Assembly: GCF_005503625.1 (NCBI RefSeq)
Contig: NZ_SCMX01000009.1
Span: 1-64,000 of the forward strand
Direction: 5' to 3'
Source of the DNA: Cupriavidus sp. 2SB
GTDB taxonomy: Bacteria > Pseudomonadota > Gammaproteobacteria > Burkholderiales > Burkholderiaceae
DNA length: 64,000 bases
The stretch's first letter is position 1. Each line of letters starts with the position of its first letter. The position numbers and the translations under genes were made by a program. This document shows positions 1 through 9,175 of this stretch, piece by piece. The notes under the pieces are model-generated. The model had not been told where the DNA came from, ran no database searches, and worked only from the letters and a program-made list of their open reading frames with translations.

Positions 1-71
1 GGCGCCGCCACCGGCGGCTCGGCAGGCGTGGGAGCCGGCTCGGCCTTGCGCTTTTTCCAGAAACTAAACAT
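1..71 (-). CDS. ftsY: FtsY, signal recognition particle receptor (N-terminal fragment, cut by window edge)
   Basis: Only the first 23 codons are inside the window, read leftwards from an ATG at 71. They encode MFSFWKKRKAEPAPTPAEPP and then an Ala/Val run. A short amphipathic start rich in Phe and Lys followed by a Pro/Ala/Glu-rich stretch is typical of FtsY, the GTPase that docks SRP-bound ribosomes at the membrane. The GTPase domain lies outside the window, so the name rests on this N-terminus and on the divergent M16 peptidase gene, a neighbour I recall for Burkholderiales. Confidence 0.65.
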   Translation of the reverse strand, partial: MFSFWKKRKAEPAPTPAEPPVAA

Positions 72-120
72 TGGGAAAGGGGTCAATACCCCGGTAGAAT
101 CAATCGCCAAAATTCTAGCA
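71..120. promoter_or_regulatory. Divergent promoters for ftsY and the M16 peptidase operon
   Basis: On the plus strand TTGGGA (71-76) and TAGAAT (95-100) are 18 bp apart and fit a sigma-70 promoter for the peptidase genes. On the minus strand the reverse complement of 112-120 is TGCTAGAAT, an extended -10 element reading towards ftsY, with no good -35. The same extended -10 with its flank recurs upstream of rplY at 6355-6367. Assignments come from consensus matching only. Confidence 0.4.
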
Positions 121-131
121 GACGGGGTCGC

Positions 132-1682
132 ATGAACCATTGCGCTGACTTGTCCGGACCGGGCGCCGCCCGAATCCAGTCGCTGCCTTCCCACGCCGCC
201 CGGCCTTCCCGGCCCAGGTTTTCGCGGCCCATTCTATCCACGCTGATCGCTTTCGCCCTTGCCGGACCGCTGGCTGGCGGCGCATGGGCACAAGCCAAGG
301 GGGAAACCGCCCGGGCCACCACGCCGCAGGGGCCGCCATCGGGCATGGCCACGGCTGGGCAGGTCGGTCAGTCGGAAGCGGGTACGACCGAGTTCCGGCT
401 GTCTAACGGCATGCGGGTCATCGTCAAGGAAGACCATCGCGCGCCGACGGTTGCCCATCAGATCTACTACCGCACGGGCGGCTACGACGAGGTCAGCGGC
501 ACCACGGGCGTGGCCCACATGCTCGAACACATGATGTTCAAGGGCACGCCCAAGGTGCCGATCGGCGAATTCTCGCGGCAGATCGCGCTGCTGGGGGGCC
601 GCGAGAACGCGCTGACCAACCGCGATTTCACGCTCTATTACCAGCAGATCGCCAAGCAGTACCTGCCGAAGATGATGGAGCTGGAGGCCGACCGCATGGC
701 CAACGTCATCTTCAGCAAGAGCGAGTTCGAGCGCGAGATGAAGGTGGTGATGGAGGAGCGCCGGCTGCGTACTGACGACTCCCCGCGTGGCACTGTGTAC
801 GAGCAACTGTTGGCTACGGTCTATACGTCGATGCCATACCGGCATCCGGTGATCGGCTGGATGGACGACCTGGTCAACATGCGCGTCGAGGACGTGAAGG
901 ACTGGTACAAGACCTGGTACGTGCCGAACAACGCGCTGCTGGTGGTCACGGGCGACGTGAAGCCCGCCGAGGTGCGGGCGATGGCCGAACGCTACTACGG
1001 CAAGCTCAAGCCGCGCGAGCTACCCCTGCGCAAGACGCAGCTCGAGGCGCCGCAGAAGGGCATCAAGCGGATCTGGGTCAAGGCGCCAGCCGAGAACCCG
1101 TACATGGTCATGGCCTACAAGGTGCCGCGCCTGCATGACGTCGAAAAGGATGTCGATCCGTACGCGCTGGAAGTCCTGTCGGCCGTACTGAACGGCTACG
1201 ACAACGCGCGGCTGACGCGCGAACTGGTGCGCGAGAAGCGTCTGGCCGATGACGTGAACGTCGGCTACGACAGCATCAACCGGGGCGAGTCGCTGTTCGT
1301 CCTGGACGGCACGCCGGCCAGCGGCCATACCACCGACGAAATCGAAAAGGCGCTGCGCGAGGAAATCGAGCGGATCGCGAAGAATGGCGTGTCCGAGGAA
1401 GAACTCAAGCGCGTCAAGACACAGGTGGTGGCCGGCCAGATCTACAAGCGCGACTCGGTGTTCGGGCAGGGCATGGAAATCGGCGTGTCCGAGATCGCCG
1501 GCATTTCCTGGCGCCAGATCGACCGCATGCTCGACAAGATCAAGGAAGTCACGCCGGCCCAGGTGCAGGCCGTTGCCGCGAAATACTTCAATGACGACAA
1601 CCTGACGGTAGCCACGCTGCTGCCCCAGCCAATCGATCCCAACAAGCCCAAGACCGCTGCCCCCGAGGGCCTGCGTCACTGA
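132..1682 (+). CDS. M16 family zinc peptidase, catalytic member of a pair
   Basis: This 516-residue secreted metallopeptidase has a basic N-terminus and hydrophobic stretch ending near Ala-Trp-Ala, so it is probably exported to the periplasm. The inverted zinc motif HMLEH (His129, Glu132, His133) is intact, and ELEAD about 70 residues later can supply the third ligand. The rest follows the usual two-lobe M16 plan. The next gene encodes a partner without the zinc motif, as in other bacterial M16 heterodimers. The substrate is unknown. The annotated N-terminus is long, and a start further in is possible. Confidence 0.85.
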   Translation: MNHCADLSGPGAARIQSLPSHAARPSRPRFSRPILSTLIAFALAGPLAGGAWAQAKGETARATTPQGPPSGMATAGQVGQSEAGTTEFRLSNGMRVIVKEDHRAPTVAHQIYYRTGGYDEVSGTTGVAHMLEHMMFKGTPKVPIGEFSRQIALLGGRENALTNRDFTLYYQQIAKQYLPKMMELEADRMANVIFSKSEFEREMKVVMEERRLRTDDSPRGTVYEQLLATVYTSMPYRHPVIGWMDDLVNMRVEDVKDWYKTWYVPNNALLVVTGDVKPAEVRAMAERYYGKLKPRELPLRKTQLEAPQKGIKRIWVKAPAENPYMVMAYKVPRLHDVEKDVDPYALEVLSAVLNGYDNARLTRELVREKRLADDVNVGYDSINRGESLFVLDGTPASGHTTDEIEKALREEIERIAKNGVSEEELKRVKTQVVAGQIYKRDSVFGQGMEIGVSEIAGISWRQIDRMLDKIKEVTPAQVQAVAAKYFNDDNLTVATLLPQPIDPNKPKTAAPEGLRH

Positions 1683-1691
1683 GGAATTGCG

Positions 1692-3062
1692 ATGACGATG
1701 TCTCTCTCCGTCATGACCCTGGCGTCCCCGCGCCTGGTGCGCCGGCTGGCCGCGGCAGTCTGCGGCACGGCCGCGCTGCTGGCCGGCACGGCTGCCCAGG
1801 CGGCCATTCCCATCGAGAACTGGACAGCCTCCACGGGCGCGAAGGTGTTCTTCGTGCCGAGTCCGTCGATCCCGATGCTCGACGTCAATATCGATTTCGA
1901 TGCGGGCAGCCGCTATGACCCGCCCGGCAAGTCCGGGGTGGCCACGCTGGCTGCCGCGCTGCTCGACAAGGGCAGCAATGCCCAGGACGGCCAGCCCGCC
2001 CGGAACGAGGCGCAGATCGCCGACGCCTTTGCCGATACCGGCGCCGATTTTGGTGGTGCGGCCGGCAGCGACCGTGGCGGCATCGGCCTGCGCACGCTGA
2101 CTGCGACGCAGGAACGCGAGCAGTCACTTCGGCTGGCAGGGCAGTTGATCAAGGCGCCGACCTATCCCGATGCCGTGGTGGCACGCGAGAAGCAGCGGCT
2201 GATCACGGCGATCCGCGAAGGCGATAGCCGGCCGGGCGTGATTGCCGACAAGACGCTGTCGAAGGCCATCTATCCTGCGCATCCGTATGGGGTGTCGGCG
2301 ACGGTGGAGTCGGTCGGCTCGATCACGCGCGAGGATCTGCTGAAGTTCTGGCGCGACAATTACACGGCCAAGCGGGCCGTCGTGACGCTGATCGGCGCCA
2401 TCGACCGCAAGCAGGCCGAGCAGATTGCCGAGGCCCTGACGCGTGGCCTGCCGGAAGGCGCCACGCCGCCGAAGATGCCGGACGTGCAGATGACGATCCC
2501 GGCCAGCGAGAAGCGGATTCCGCACCCGGCCCAGCAAGCCAGCGTGGTGCTCGGCCAGCCGTCCATCGCGCGTGGCGACCCTGACTACTTCGCGCTGCTG
2601 GTCGGTAACTATGTGCTCGGCGGCGGCGGTTTCAGTTCGCGCCTGACTGACCAGGTGCGCGAGAAGCGCGGACTCACCTACGGCGTGGACAGCTATTTCG
2701 CGCCGTCGCGCCAGCCGGGCCCGTTCGGCATCTCGCTGCAGACCAAGAAGGAAAACACGAACGAGGCACTGGCGCTGGTGCGTCAGATCGTGGCGAAGTA
2801 CGTGGCAGAGGGACCGACCGATGCCGAGTTGAAGGCGGCCAAGGACAACCTCGTCAATGGCTTCCCCCTGCGCATCGACAGCAACCGCAAGCTGCTGACG
2901 AACGTGGCGAATATCGGCTGGTATGGGTTGCCGCTCGACTATCTCGATACGTGGACGGCGCAGATCAACAAGGTCACGCGCGAACAGGTGCGTGCGGCGT
3001 TCCAGCGCCATGTGCATCCGGACGCAATGGCCACGGTGATCGTCGGCGGCCCGGAAAAGTGA
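1692..3062 (+). CDS. M16 family peptidase-like protein, non-catalytic partner
   Basis: This 456-residue M16 homologue has a signal peptide (hydrophobic run ending AAQA). The place of the HxxEH motif is occupied by non-ligand residues (VATLAAALLDKG), so it should not bind zinc. The C-terminal lobe keeps the GGGGFSSRL and REKRGLTYG segments that carry the conserved Arg/Tyr substrate-binding pair. It starts 9 bp after the catalytic gene behind a good GAGGAA ribosome binding site, so the two are co-translated and probably form a heterodimer in the periplasm. Confidence 0.85.
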   Translation: MTMSLSVMTLASPRLVRRLAAAVCGTAALLAGTAAQAAIPIENWTASTGAKVFFVPSPSIPMLDVNIDFDAGSRYDPPGKSGVATLAAALLDKGSNAQDGQPARNEAQIADAFADTGADFGGAAGSDRGGIGLRTLTATQEREQSLRLAGQLIKAPTYPDAVVAREKQRLITAIREGDSRPGVIADKTLSKAIYPAHPYGVSATVESVGSITREDLLKFWRDNYTAKRAVVTLIGAIDRKQAEQIAEALTRGLPEGATPPKMPDVQMTIPASEKRIPHPAQQASVVLGQPSIARGDPDYFALLVGNYVLGGGGFSSRLTDQVREKRGLTYGVDSYFAPSRQPGPFGISLQTKKENTNEALALVRQIVAKYVAEGPTDAELKAAKDNLVNGFPLRIDSNRKLLTNVANIGWYGLPLDYLDTWTAQINKVTREQVRAAFQRHVHPDAMATVIVGGPEK

Positions 3063-3124
3063 TGTAGGCGCCTGCTCAGCGCGGATCCACGGTGTTCGGC
3101 GCGGGCAGGCTCTACAATCACGGC

Positions 3125-3766
3125 ATGAATTCGCCATCCCGACCTTCGCCCGCACCGCGCGGGCGAACTTCTGCCCCCCGGCCTCCCCGCCAGGCACCTG
3201 CCCAGGTGCGCATCATCGGTGGTCGCTGGAAACGCTCCCTGCTGCCGGTACTCGAAGCCGAAGGACTGCGCCCGACGCCTGATCGCGTGCGCGAGACGCT
3301 CTTCAACTGGCTTGGCCAGGATCTCTCCGGTGTGACCTGCCTCGATCTGTTCGCGGGATCTGGCGCGCTGGGTTTCGAGGCGGCATCGCGCGGCGCCGCC
3401 GCCGTGACGCTGGTCGAATCCAACCCGCGCGTGGCGAAGCAACTGCGTGACAACCAGTACAAGCTCGATGCTTCGCAGGTCAGGATCGTGCAGAGCGATG
3501 CGTTCACCGCCGCCGCACAGATGCCCGCCGCCAGCTTCGACGTGGTGTTCCTGGACCCGCCTTTCGCAGAAGACTGGATCGGCCCTGCGCTGGAACATGC
3601 GGCGCGGCTGACGCGTCCCGGTGGAGTGGTCTATGTGGAGTCGGACCAGGCGCTGGTTGGTGCCGACGCACCGATCCCGGCGTCGCTGGAGATCGTGCGC
3701 CATGCCAGGGCGGGCGCCGTGCATTTCCACCTTCTTCAGCATCGCACCGCCAACGGCGCTGGCTAA
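3125..3766 (+). CDS. rsmD: 16S rRNA (guanine(966)-N(2))-methyltransferase RsmD
   Basis: RsmD methylates G966 of 16S rRNA using S-adenosylmethionine. The 213-residue product has the Rossmann SAM motif DLFAGSGALGFEA and the N-methyltransferase catalytic motif DPPF (in VVFLDPPF). The Pro/Arg-rich first 30 residues are a disordered extension. I start at the ATG at 3125; an in-frame codon at 3092 would only add unlikely sequence. It follows the peptidase pair on the same strand and precedes coaD, an order also found with yhhF(rsmD)-coaD in other proteobacteria. Confidence 0.9.
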   Translation: MNSPSRPSPAPRGRTSAPRPPRQAPAQVRIIGGRWKRSLLPVLEAEGLRPTPDRVRETLFNWLGQDLSGVTCLDLFAGSGALGFEAASRGAAAVTLVESNPRVAKQLRDNQYKLDASQVRIVQSDAFTAAAQMPAASFDVVFLDPPFAEDWIGPALEHAARLTRPGGVVYVESDQALVGADAPIPASLEIVRHARAGAVHFHLLQHRTANGAG

Positions 3767-3931
3767 GTCCGGGACGTATGATGACTGCCTGGCGGTTTCC
3801 CGCGCCGGGCAAGCGTTTGCGGGTGTGCTGCGATGCCGCAAAATCGCGTCGGGCGGACTTCCATTGCTGGATTTTGGGGTTACACTACGCCGCTGTTGAT
3901 TGTCCAACGCTCGTCGCCTAGACAGTATTAG

Positions 3932-4471
<540 letters not shown>

Positions 4472-4537
4472 AATACCGCCTTCGGTCCCGCCGACGTGGC
4501 CAGTCGGGCATGGGCGGGGTCGCTGGAAGGAATCATC

Positions 4538-4798
4538 ATGGCGCTACTGATCACCGACGACTGCATCAATTGCGACGTTTGTGAACCGGAGTGCCCGAAC
4601 GAAGCCATCTCGATGGGGCCCGAAATCTATGAGATCGACCCCAACAAGTGTACCGAGTGCGTCGGCCATTTCGATGAACCGCAGTGCCAGCAGGTCTGCC
4701 CTGTGGCTTGCATTCCGAAGGACCCGAACCGCATCGAGTCACAAGAGGTGCTGATGCAACGCTACCGGCTGCTGACCGCCGCCAAGCACGTCACCTGA
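4538..4798 (+). CDS. YfhL-type 2[4Fe-4S] ferredoxin
   Basis: This 86-residue ferredoxin has two cluster motifs: CINCDVCEPECP near the start, and C-x2-C-x8-C-x3-C in CTECVGHFDEPQCQQVC. The longer spacing in the second motif is the mark of the YfhL/Alvin-type ferredoxins. It should transfer single electrons at low potential in the cytoplasm; its partner is not evident. An upstream in-frame codon at 4496 exists, but MALLITDD at 4538, behind GGAAGGAA, matches the family start. Confidence 0.93.
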   Translation: MALLITDDCINCDVCEPECPNEAISMGPEIYEIDPNKCTECVGHFDEPQCQQVCPVACIPKDPNRIESQEVLMQRYRLLTAAKHVT

Positions 4799-4855
4799 AG
4801 CCGGAGACACATCCGGCCACTTCGTTCCGGCCCCCACCCCACAAAGCAGAAAATG

Positions 4856-4893
4856 AAAAACCCCGCACAGCCGCAAGGCTGGCGGGGTTTTTT
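4856..4893 (+). terminator. Rho-independent terminator after the ferredoxin gene
   Basis: AAAAACCCCGC pairs with GCGGGGTTTTT around a loop containing CAGCCGCAAGG. The A-run on one side and T-run on the other let it work in both directions, closing the ferredoxin gene (+) and pth (-). Confidence 0.85.
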
Positions 4894-4918
4894 ACGTCCG
4901 GACCTCGGGAGCGAGGTG

Positions 4919-5515
4919 CTATCGGCCGGTATGCAGTTCCATCATCGCCTTTTCTGGCTCGCCCTTCGCGAGAATGCCGATAGGTCCAATGCAGCGGTCG
5001 ATCGCTTCGTCGATATCTTGCTGCTCTTCCTTGCGCGGCGGCTTGAGCACAAAGTTGACCACATCCTCGCGACCGCCAGCGTTGCCACCCGGCGCATTGC
5101 GCGGGTGTCCCACGCCGATGCGCAGACGCCAGTAGTCCTGCGTGGTCAGATGGGCCGAAATGTCCTTCAGCCCGTTATGGCCGCCGGATCCACCACCCTT
5201 CTTGAGCTTGACCGAGCCGGCTGGCAGGTCCATCTCGTCATGGGCGACCAGGATCTCGTCGGGCAGGATCTTGTAGAAGCGAGCGAGTGCCACCACGGAC
5301 TGGCCGGAGCGGTTCATGAACGTGGATGGCTTGAGCAGCCAGACGTCCTGGTCCCAGAGCCGGGCGCGGCCCGCCAGGCCGTGGAAACGGCCTTCCACGC
5401 GCAGGGTGGTGCTGCCCATGCGGGCGAGCTGGTCCACGAACCAGAAGCCCGCGTTGTGGCGGGTGGCTTCGTATTCCGCCCCGGGATTACCGAGGCCGAC
5501 GATGAGCTTGATCAT
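4919..5515 (-). CDS. pth: Peptidyl-tRNA hydrolase
   Basis: Pth releases peptides from tRNAs that dropped off the ribosome, and is essential in most bacteria. The 198-residue protein begins [24 protein letters not shown], which contains the catalytic His (about residue 20) and conserved Asn residues. HDEMDLPAG and GGHNGLKDI further on complete the active site. It follows rplY on the same strand, with a terminator-like hairpin between them. Confidence 0.97.
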   Translation of the reverse strand: MIKLIVGLGNPGAEYEATRHNAGFWFVDQLARMGSTTLRVEGRFHGLAGRARLWDQDVWLLKPSTFMNRSGQSVVALARFYKILPDEILVAHDEMDLPAGSVKLKKGGGSGGHNGLKDISAHLTTQDYWRLRIGVGHPRNAPGGNAGGREDVVNFVLKPPRKEEQQDIDEAIDRCIGPIGILAKGEPEKAMMELHTGR

Positions 5516-5567
5516 GCGTGCAAGAAAGCGGAAAGCAGGCGTGAAAGGATACGCGAAAACTGCGCAC

Positions 5568-5598
5568 GAAAAAAAACCGCCGGCGAACCGGCGGTTTC
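5568..5598 (-). terminator. Terminator-like hairpin after rplY
   Basis: On the minus strand ACCGCCGG-TTCG-CCGGCGGT is followed by an uninterrupted T-run (A-run at 5569-5577 on the plus strand). It would end or attenuate rplY transcription before pth. Confidence 0.8.
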
Positions 5599-5617
5599 CT
5601 TCGGAAACACAGGCAGC

Positions 5618-6238
5618 TTAGGCAGCCGGGGTGTCGCCTGCGGCAGCGTCGCCAGCTTCGGCGGACTGTGCACCAGCCGGCAGCGAGATGCTTGCCACGG
5701 CCGGGTTGTCATCACCGTGGGTGATGGCGGTCACGCCCTTCGGCAGCTTCAGGTCCGACAGGTGCAGCGTCTGGTTCAGTTCCACTGCGGCCAGGTCCAC
5801 TTCGATGAACTCGGGCAGGTCGGCCGGCAGGCACGACACTTCCAGGTCATTGATGATGTGGTTCACGATGCCGTGGCCCAGCTTCACGCCAGGAGCGGTT
5901 TCCTGGTTCATGAAGTGCAGGGGCACCTTGACGTGGATCTTTTCCGAAGCCGACACGCGCTGGAAGTCAACGTGCAGGACCATCGGCTTGAACGGGTGCA
6001 TCTGGAATGCGCGCAGCAGGGCCTTTTCGGTCTTGCCAGCCACTTCCAGGTCCAGGATCGACGAGTGGAACGCTTCCTTCTTCAGGGCGTGCCACAGGGC
6101 GTTGTGGTCCAGTTCGATCATCTTCGGTTCGGCGGCGCCGCCGTAGATGATGCCGGGCGTCTTGCCCGAATTGCGCAGGCGGCGGCTCGCACCCGTACCC
6201 TGTACGCTACGATCGAAAGCTACTACTTTCATGTTCAA
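5618..6238 (-). CDS. rplY: 50S ribosomal protein L25 (long, Ctc/TL5 type)
   Basis: L25 binds 5S rRNA in the large ribosomal subunit. The 206-residue form has the N-terminal 5S-binding beta-barrel (starting [10 protein letters not shown]) plus the C-terminal CTC/TL5 domain and an Ala/Gly-rich tail. The prs - rplY - pth order supports the call. It is preceded by an extended -10 promoter. Confidence 0.96.
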   Translation of the reverse strand: MNMKVVAFDRSVQGTGASRRLRNSGKTPGIIYGGAAEPKMIELDHNALWHALKKEAFHSSILDLEVAGKTEKALLRAFQMHPFKPMVLHVDFQRVSASEKIHVKVPLHFMNQETAPGVKLGHGIVNHIINDLEVSCLPADLPEFIEVDLAAVELNQTLHLSDLKLPKGVTAITHGDDNPAVASISLPAGAQSAEAGDAAAGDTPAA

Positions 6239-6354
6239 CTCCAGATGTGAAGAAGGCTGTCCGCGACCAGACAGCCTCGACTGACGGCACGATGAAAATA
6301 CCGTACCGTTTGAATCACATTGGCCGCCCGAAGGCAGCCAATGCGGTAAAGCCC

Positions 6355-6367
6355 AAAATTCTAGCAG
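6355..6367 (-). promoter_or_regulatory. Extended -10 promoter of rplY
   Basis: The minus strand reads TGCTAGAATTTTG at this site, an extended -10 (TGnTAGAAT). It is identical over 13 bp to the ftsY-directed element at 108-120. It lies ~120 bp upstream of the rplY start and would allow L25 expression apart from prs. Confidence 0.45.
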
Positions 6368-6409
6368 GAATCCGGCGACATCGCGCCGGACCGACGCTGG
6401 CTCGCCAGA

Positions 6410-7363
6410 TCAGTGATCCGCGAACAGCGACATGATCGAGTCGCCCTTGACGATACGCGTGAAGGTCTCGGCCAGCAGCGGGGCGGTCGATACCTGGCGG
6501 ATCTTGCCGGACTGGCGGGCTTCGTCGGACAGCGGAATCGTGTCGCATACCACCACTTCGTCGAGTTCCGACGCGGCGATGCGGGCAGCAGCGCCGCCGG
6601 ACAGCACCGGGTGCGTGCAATACGCGAAAACCTTCAGTGCACCACGTTCCTTGAGCACCTGCGCGGCCTTGCACAGCGTGCCACCGGTATCGATCATGTC
6701 GTCCATGATCACGCAGTTGCGGCCAGCCACTTCACCGATGATGTTCATCACCTCGGAAACGTTGGCCTTGGGGCGGCGCTTGTCGATGATCGCCAGGTCG
6801 CAGTCGAGCTGCTTTGCCAGCGCGCGCGCACGCACCACACCGCCGACGTCGGGCGAGACGACCAGCAGGTCGCCGTAGCTCTTCTCGCGCAGGTCGCCCA
6901 GCAGTACCGGGGATGCGTAGATGTTGTCGACGGGGATATCGAAGAAGCCCTGGATCTGGTCGGCGTGCAGGTCCATCGTCAGGACCCGTTCCACACCCGC
7001 CACTTCCAGCATGTTGGCCACGATCTTGGCCGAGATGGCGACGCGTGCCGAACGCGGACGGCGGTCCTGGCGTGCGTAACCGAAATAGGGCATGGCGGCA
7101 GTGATGCTACGCGCCGACGCGCGCTTGAGCGCATCGACCATCACCATCAGTTCCATGAGATTGTCGTTGGTCGGCGCGCAGGTGGACTGCAGCACGATGA
7201 CGTGCTTGCCGCGAACGTTTTCCTGGATTTCGCACTGGACTTCACCGTCGGAGAAACGGCCGACCAGCGCCTTGCCCAGAGGAATGCCGAGGTGCTGTAC
7301 AACAGCCTCCGCGAGTTTGGGGTTGGCGTTGCCGGTAAATACCATCAAGCCTTCGACGCTCAT
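6410..7363 (-). CDS. prs: Ribose-phosphate pyrophosphokinase (PRPP synthetase)
   Basis: Prs makes PRPP from ribose 5-phosphate and ATP, feeding nucleotide, histidine, tryptophan and NAD synthesis. The 317-residue length is standard. FGYARQDRR (ATP site), VMVDALKRA and the PRPP loop [12 protein letters not shown] are intact. The ATG at 7363 is preferred over the GTG three codons upstream because of AGGTG just before it. It lies downstream of tRNA-Gln and ispE, the usual betaproteobacterial order. Confidence 0.97.
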   Translation of the reverse strand: MSVEGLMVFTGNANPKLAEAVVQHLGIPLGKALVGRFSDGEVQCEIQENVRGKHVIVLQSTCAPTNDNLMELMVMVDALKRASARSITAAMPYFGYARQDRRPRSARVAISAKIVANMLEVAGVERVLTMDLHADQIQGFFDIPVDNIYASPVLLGDLREKSYGDLLVVSPDVGGVVRARALAKQLDCDLAIIDKRRPKANVSEVMNIIGEVAGRNCVIMDDMIDTGGTLCKAAQVLKERGALKVFAYCTHPVLSGGAAARIAASELDEVVVCDTIPLSDEARQSGKIRQVSTAPLLAETFTRIVKGDSIMSLFADH

Positions 7364-7455
7364 TCGGGGCACCTGTCTTGCTGCTGGGGGAGCTTTGCGC
7401 TATCAGAAATTTCCGATAGCGAATGTTTGCTAGTCGCAAACACTATAGGAAGTAA

Positions 7456-7532
7456 TGGCAGGGGAGGAAGGATTCGAACCCTCGTATGCCGGAATCAAAA
7501 TCCGGTGCCTTAACCGACTTGGCGACTCCCCT
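7456..7532 (-). tRNA. tRNA-Gln (anticodon TTG)
   Basis: The minus strand folds as a complete 77-nt tRNA. The acceptor AGGGGAG pairs with CTCCCCT, the D arm is GCC/GGC, the anticodon arm is CCGGA-TTTTGAT-TCCGG with anticodon TTG reading CAA, and the T arm is GAGGG-TTCGAAT-CCTTC. The discriminator is G and CCA is encoded. No partner tRNA and no integrated element are next to it. Confidence 0.97.
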
Positions 7533-7596
7533 ACACAACCTTTATCGCCTGTCGCTGCACAAAACTTTAGTTCCGTACTGCGCCAAGCAAAAACCG

Positions 7597-8478
7597 CTAG
7601 ACGAACCTTGCGAGCGGGTGCTGTGACAAACTTTTCACAACCCTGCCATCCCATTCGGACGGCAACCTTTCCATCACTCTCTGCGCTGCTTGCTCGTCTT
7701 CGAAACGGGCAAATACGCAGGCTCCGGAACCGGTCATCCTTGCATGCGGACTGTAGTGTCTCAGCCATTCAAGGGCTCGGGCAACTTCGCCGAACTTCGC
7801 TGTTGCTATCGCTTGCAAGTCGTTGCGACCGAAAGCGAATTTGTTTGTGCAAGCAGCGAAGTCCGCAACTATAGAGATCGGAGAATTCCTTGTCAAGCGT
7901 TCGTCCGAAAATATTGCTGCAGTGGGTACGTGCTGGCGCGGATGGATGACCACGAACCAACTCTCGGGCAGGTCGACCGGACTCAGTTCCTCGCCCACGC
8001 CCTCGGCAAAGGCGTTCTGACCGAATACGAAGACGGGCACGTCCGCGCCCAGCCCCAGGCCAATGCGCATCAGTTCCTCGCGCGGTACGCGCGTGCCCCA
8101 GAGGTGGTCCAGCGCCAGCAGCGTGGTGGCCGCGTCGGACGAGCCGCCGCCAATGCCGCCGCCCATCGGCAGGATCTTGTCGATGGCGATATCGGCACCG
8201 AATTGCGTGCCAGTGGCCTGCTGGAGTGCGCGGGCTGCACGGACCACCAGGTCAGTGTCGGCTGGCACGCCGGGAATGTCCGTGGTACGAACAATCGCGC
8301 CATCGTCGCGGCGGTGAAAATGCAGGGTGTCCGACCAGTCGATCAACTGGAACACCGTCTGCAGCGTGTGATAGCCGTCTGGGCGGCGTCCCGTGACATG
8401 CAGGAACAGGTTGAGCTTGGCGGGCGCAGGGCAGTCGCGCAGGTCTGCCGGGGGCAGGGTAGTGGTGATGGTGCTCAT
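7597..8478 (-). CDS. ispE: 4-diphosphocytidyl-2-C-methyl-D-erythritol kinase
   Basis: IspE is the GHMP-family kinase that phosphorylates CDP-methylerythritol in the MEP isoprenoid pathway. The 293-residue product has [22 protein letters not shown] at the N-terminus, the GHMP ATP loop [14 protein letters not shown], and the C-terminal [12 protein letters not shown]. The ATG at 8478 overlaps the lolB stop by 4 bp (ATGA), which indicates translational coupling and rules out the longer upstream reading. Confidence 0.96.
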   Translation of the reverse strand: MSTITTTLPPADLRDCPAPAKLNLFLHVTGRRPDGYHTLQTVFQLIDWSDTLHFHRRDDGAIVRTTDIPGVPADTDLVVRAARALQQATGTQFGADIAIDKILPMGGGIGGGSSDAATTLLALDHLWGTRVPREELMRIGLGLGADVPVFVFGQNAFAEGVGEELSPVDLPESWFVVIHPRQHVPTAAIFSDERLTRNSPISIVADFAACTNKFAFGRNDLQAIATAKFGEVARALEWLRHYSPHARMTGSGACVFARFEDEQAAQRVMERLPSEWDGRVVKSLSQHPLARFV

Positions 8479-9077
8479 TGCTTCGCCTCCGGGTCGATCA
8501 CGAGCCGCACCGACAGCGGCGATTCGTTGCTGTCGCGCGCCATGTCGATACGGCGCGGCTGCGTGGCGGCGGCTTCCTGCCATGCCAGGTAGCGCACGGT
8601 CCAGCCGTTCTGCTTCAGGGTGTCAGGGCGGCCGCCGGCATCGCGCGTGATGTTCGATGTCGAGCCCGGGGCAGGCCGGCCGTGCAGCCAGTCACGCATG
8701 CCGGCCACGGGCAAGGAGAAGCCCAGTGCCTGTTCCATCAGGGTGTCCACTTCCGGGGCGTTGCGCGGCTTTTCATTGGGCAGGTCGAGCGTGGCGCCGG
8801 ACGGCGTGCTCGTGACCACGGCCAGGGTCTGGCCGAGTGGCGAAATCAGGTCGAGCCGCACGTTGCGCCCCTGTTCTTCCCAGCGGAAGCTGCCCTGCAC
8901 GCCTTCTTCGCGGCCATAGCGCGTGTAGTTGGCGGCAAATCGGCCCGTGTACTGCTGGGCACTGGCGGTCTCGCCGGTGTCGAAGCCTCGCGTAGGCGTG
9001 ACGCTGGCGCATGCAGCCAGGAATAGCGGAGCAGCCAGGCCGAGCAGGGCCAGGCGTCGGGATCGGAAGATCGTCAT
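8475..9077 (-). CDS. lolB: Outer membrane lipoprotein LolB
   Basis: LolB receives lipoproteins from LolA and inserts them in the outer membrane. The 200-residue product starts with a lipoprotein signal ending LFLAAC, so Cys22 should be lipidated. The mature part has the LolB-like segments [13 protein letters not shown] and [25 protein letters not shown]. The lolB - ispE pairing with a 4-bp overlap is the common proteobacterial arrangement. Confidence 0.93.
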   Translation of the reverse strand: MTIFRSRRLALLGLAAPLFLAACASVTPTRGFDTGETASAQQYTGRFAANYTRYGREEGVQGSFRWEEQGRNVRLDLISPLGQTLAVVTSTPSGATLDLPNEKPRNAPEVDTLMEQALGFSLPVAGMRDWLHGRPAPGSTSNITRDAGGRPDTLKQNGWTVRYLAWQEAAATQPRRIDMARDSNESPLSVRLVIDPEAKQ

Positions 9078-9130
9078 GGAAGAAACGGTTGGCGATGAAA
9101 GGCGCAGCGCGTGGCAGCTTCAGAATGCAG

Positions 9131-9153
9131 CGCCCGGGCGCGGGGCCCGGGCG
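9131..9153. other. Perfect 9-bp GC-only stem-loop between the TPR gene and lolB
   Basis: CGCCCGGGC pairs with GCCCGGGCG around a 5-nt loop (GCGGG). It has no T-run, so it is not a standard terminator. It may slow RNA decay or the polymerase between the two minus-strand genes. Confidence 0.5.
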
Positions 9154-9175
9154 TTGGCATGATACGCAATGCGGA

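Noticed and set aside
4853-6250. 465-codon plus-strand frame across pth and rplY
   Set aside because: It covers two well-recognised genes on the other strand and their terminator. The product is low-complexity His/Arg/Val-rich, as expected of a shadow frame.
7456-7532. tRNA-Gln as an integration site
   Set aside because: The flanks are prs and ispE in their usual order, with no integrase or duplicated tRNA end nearby.
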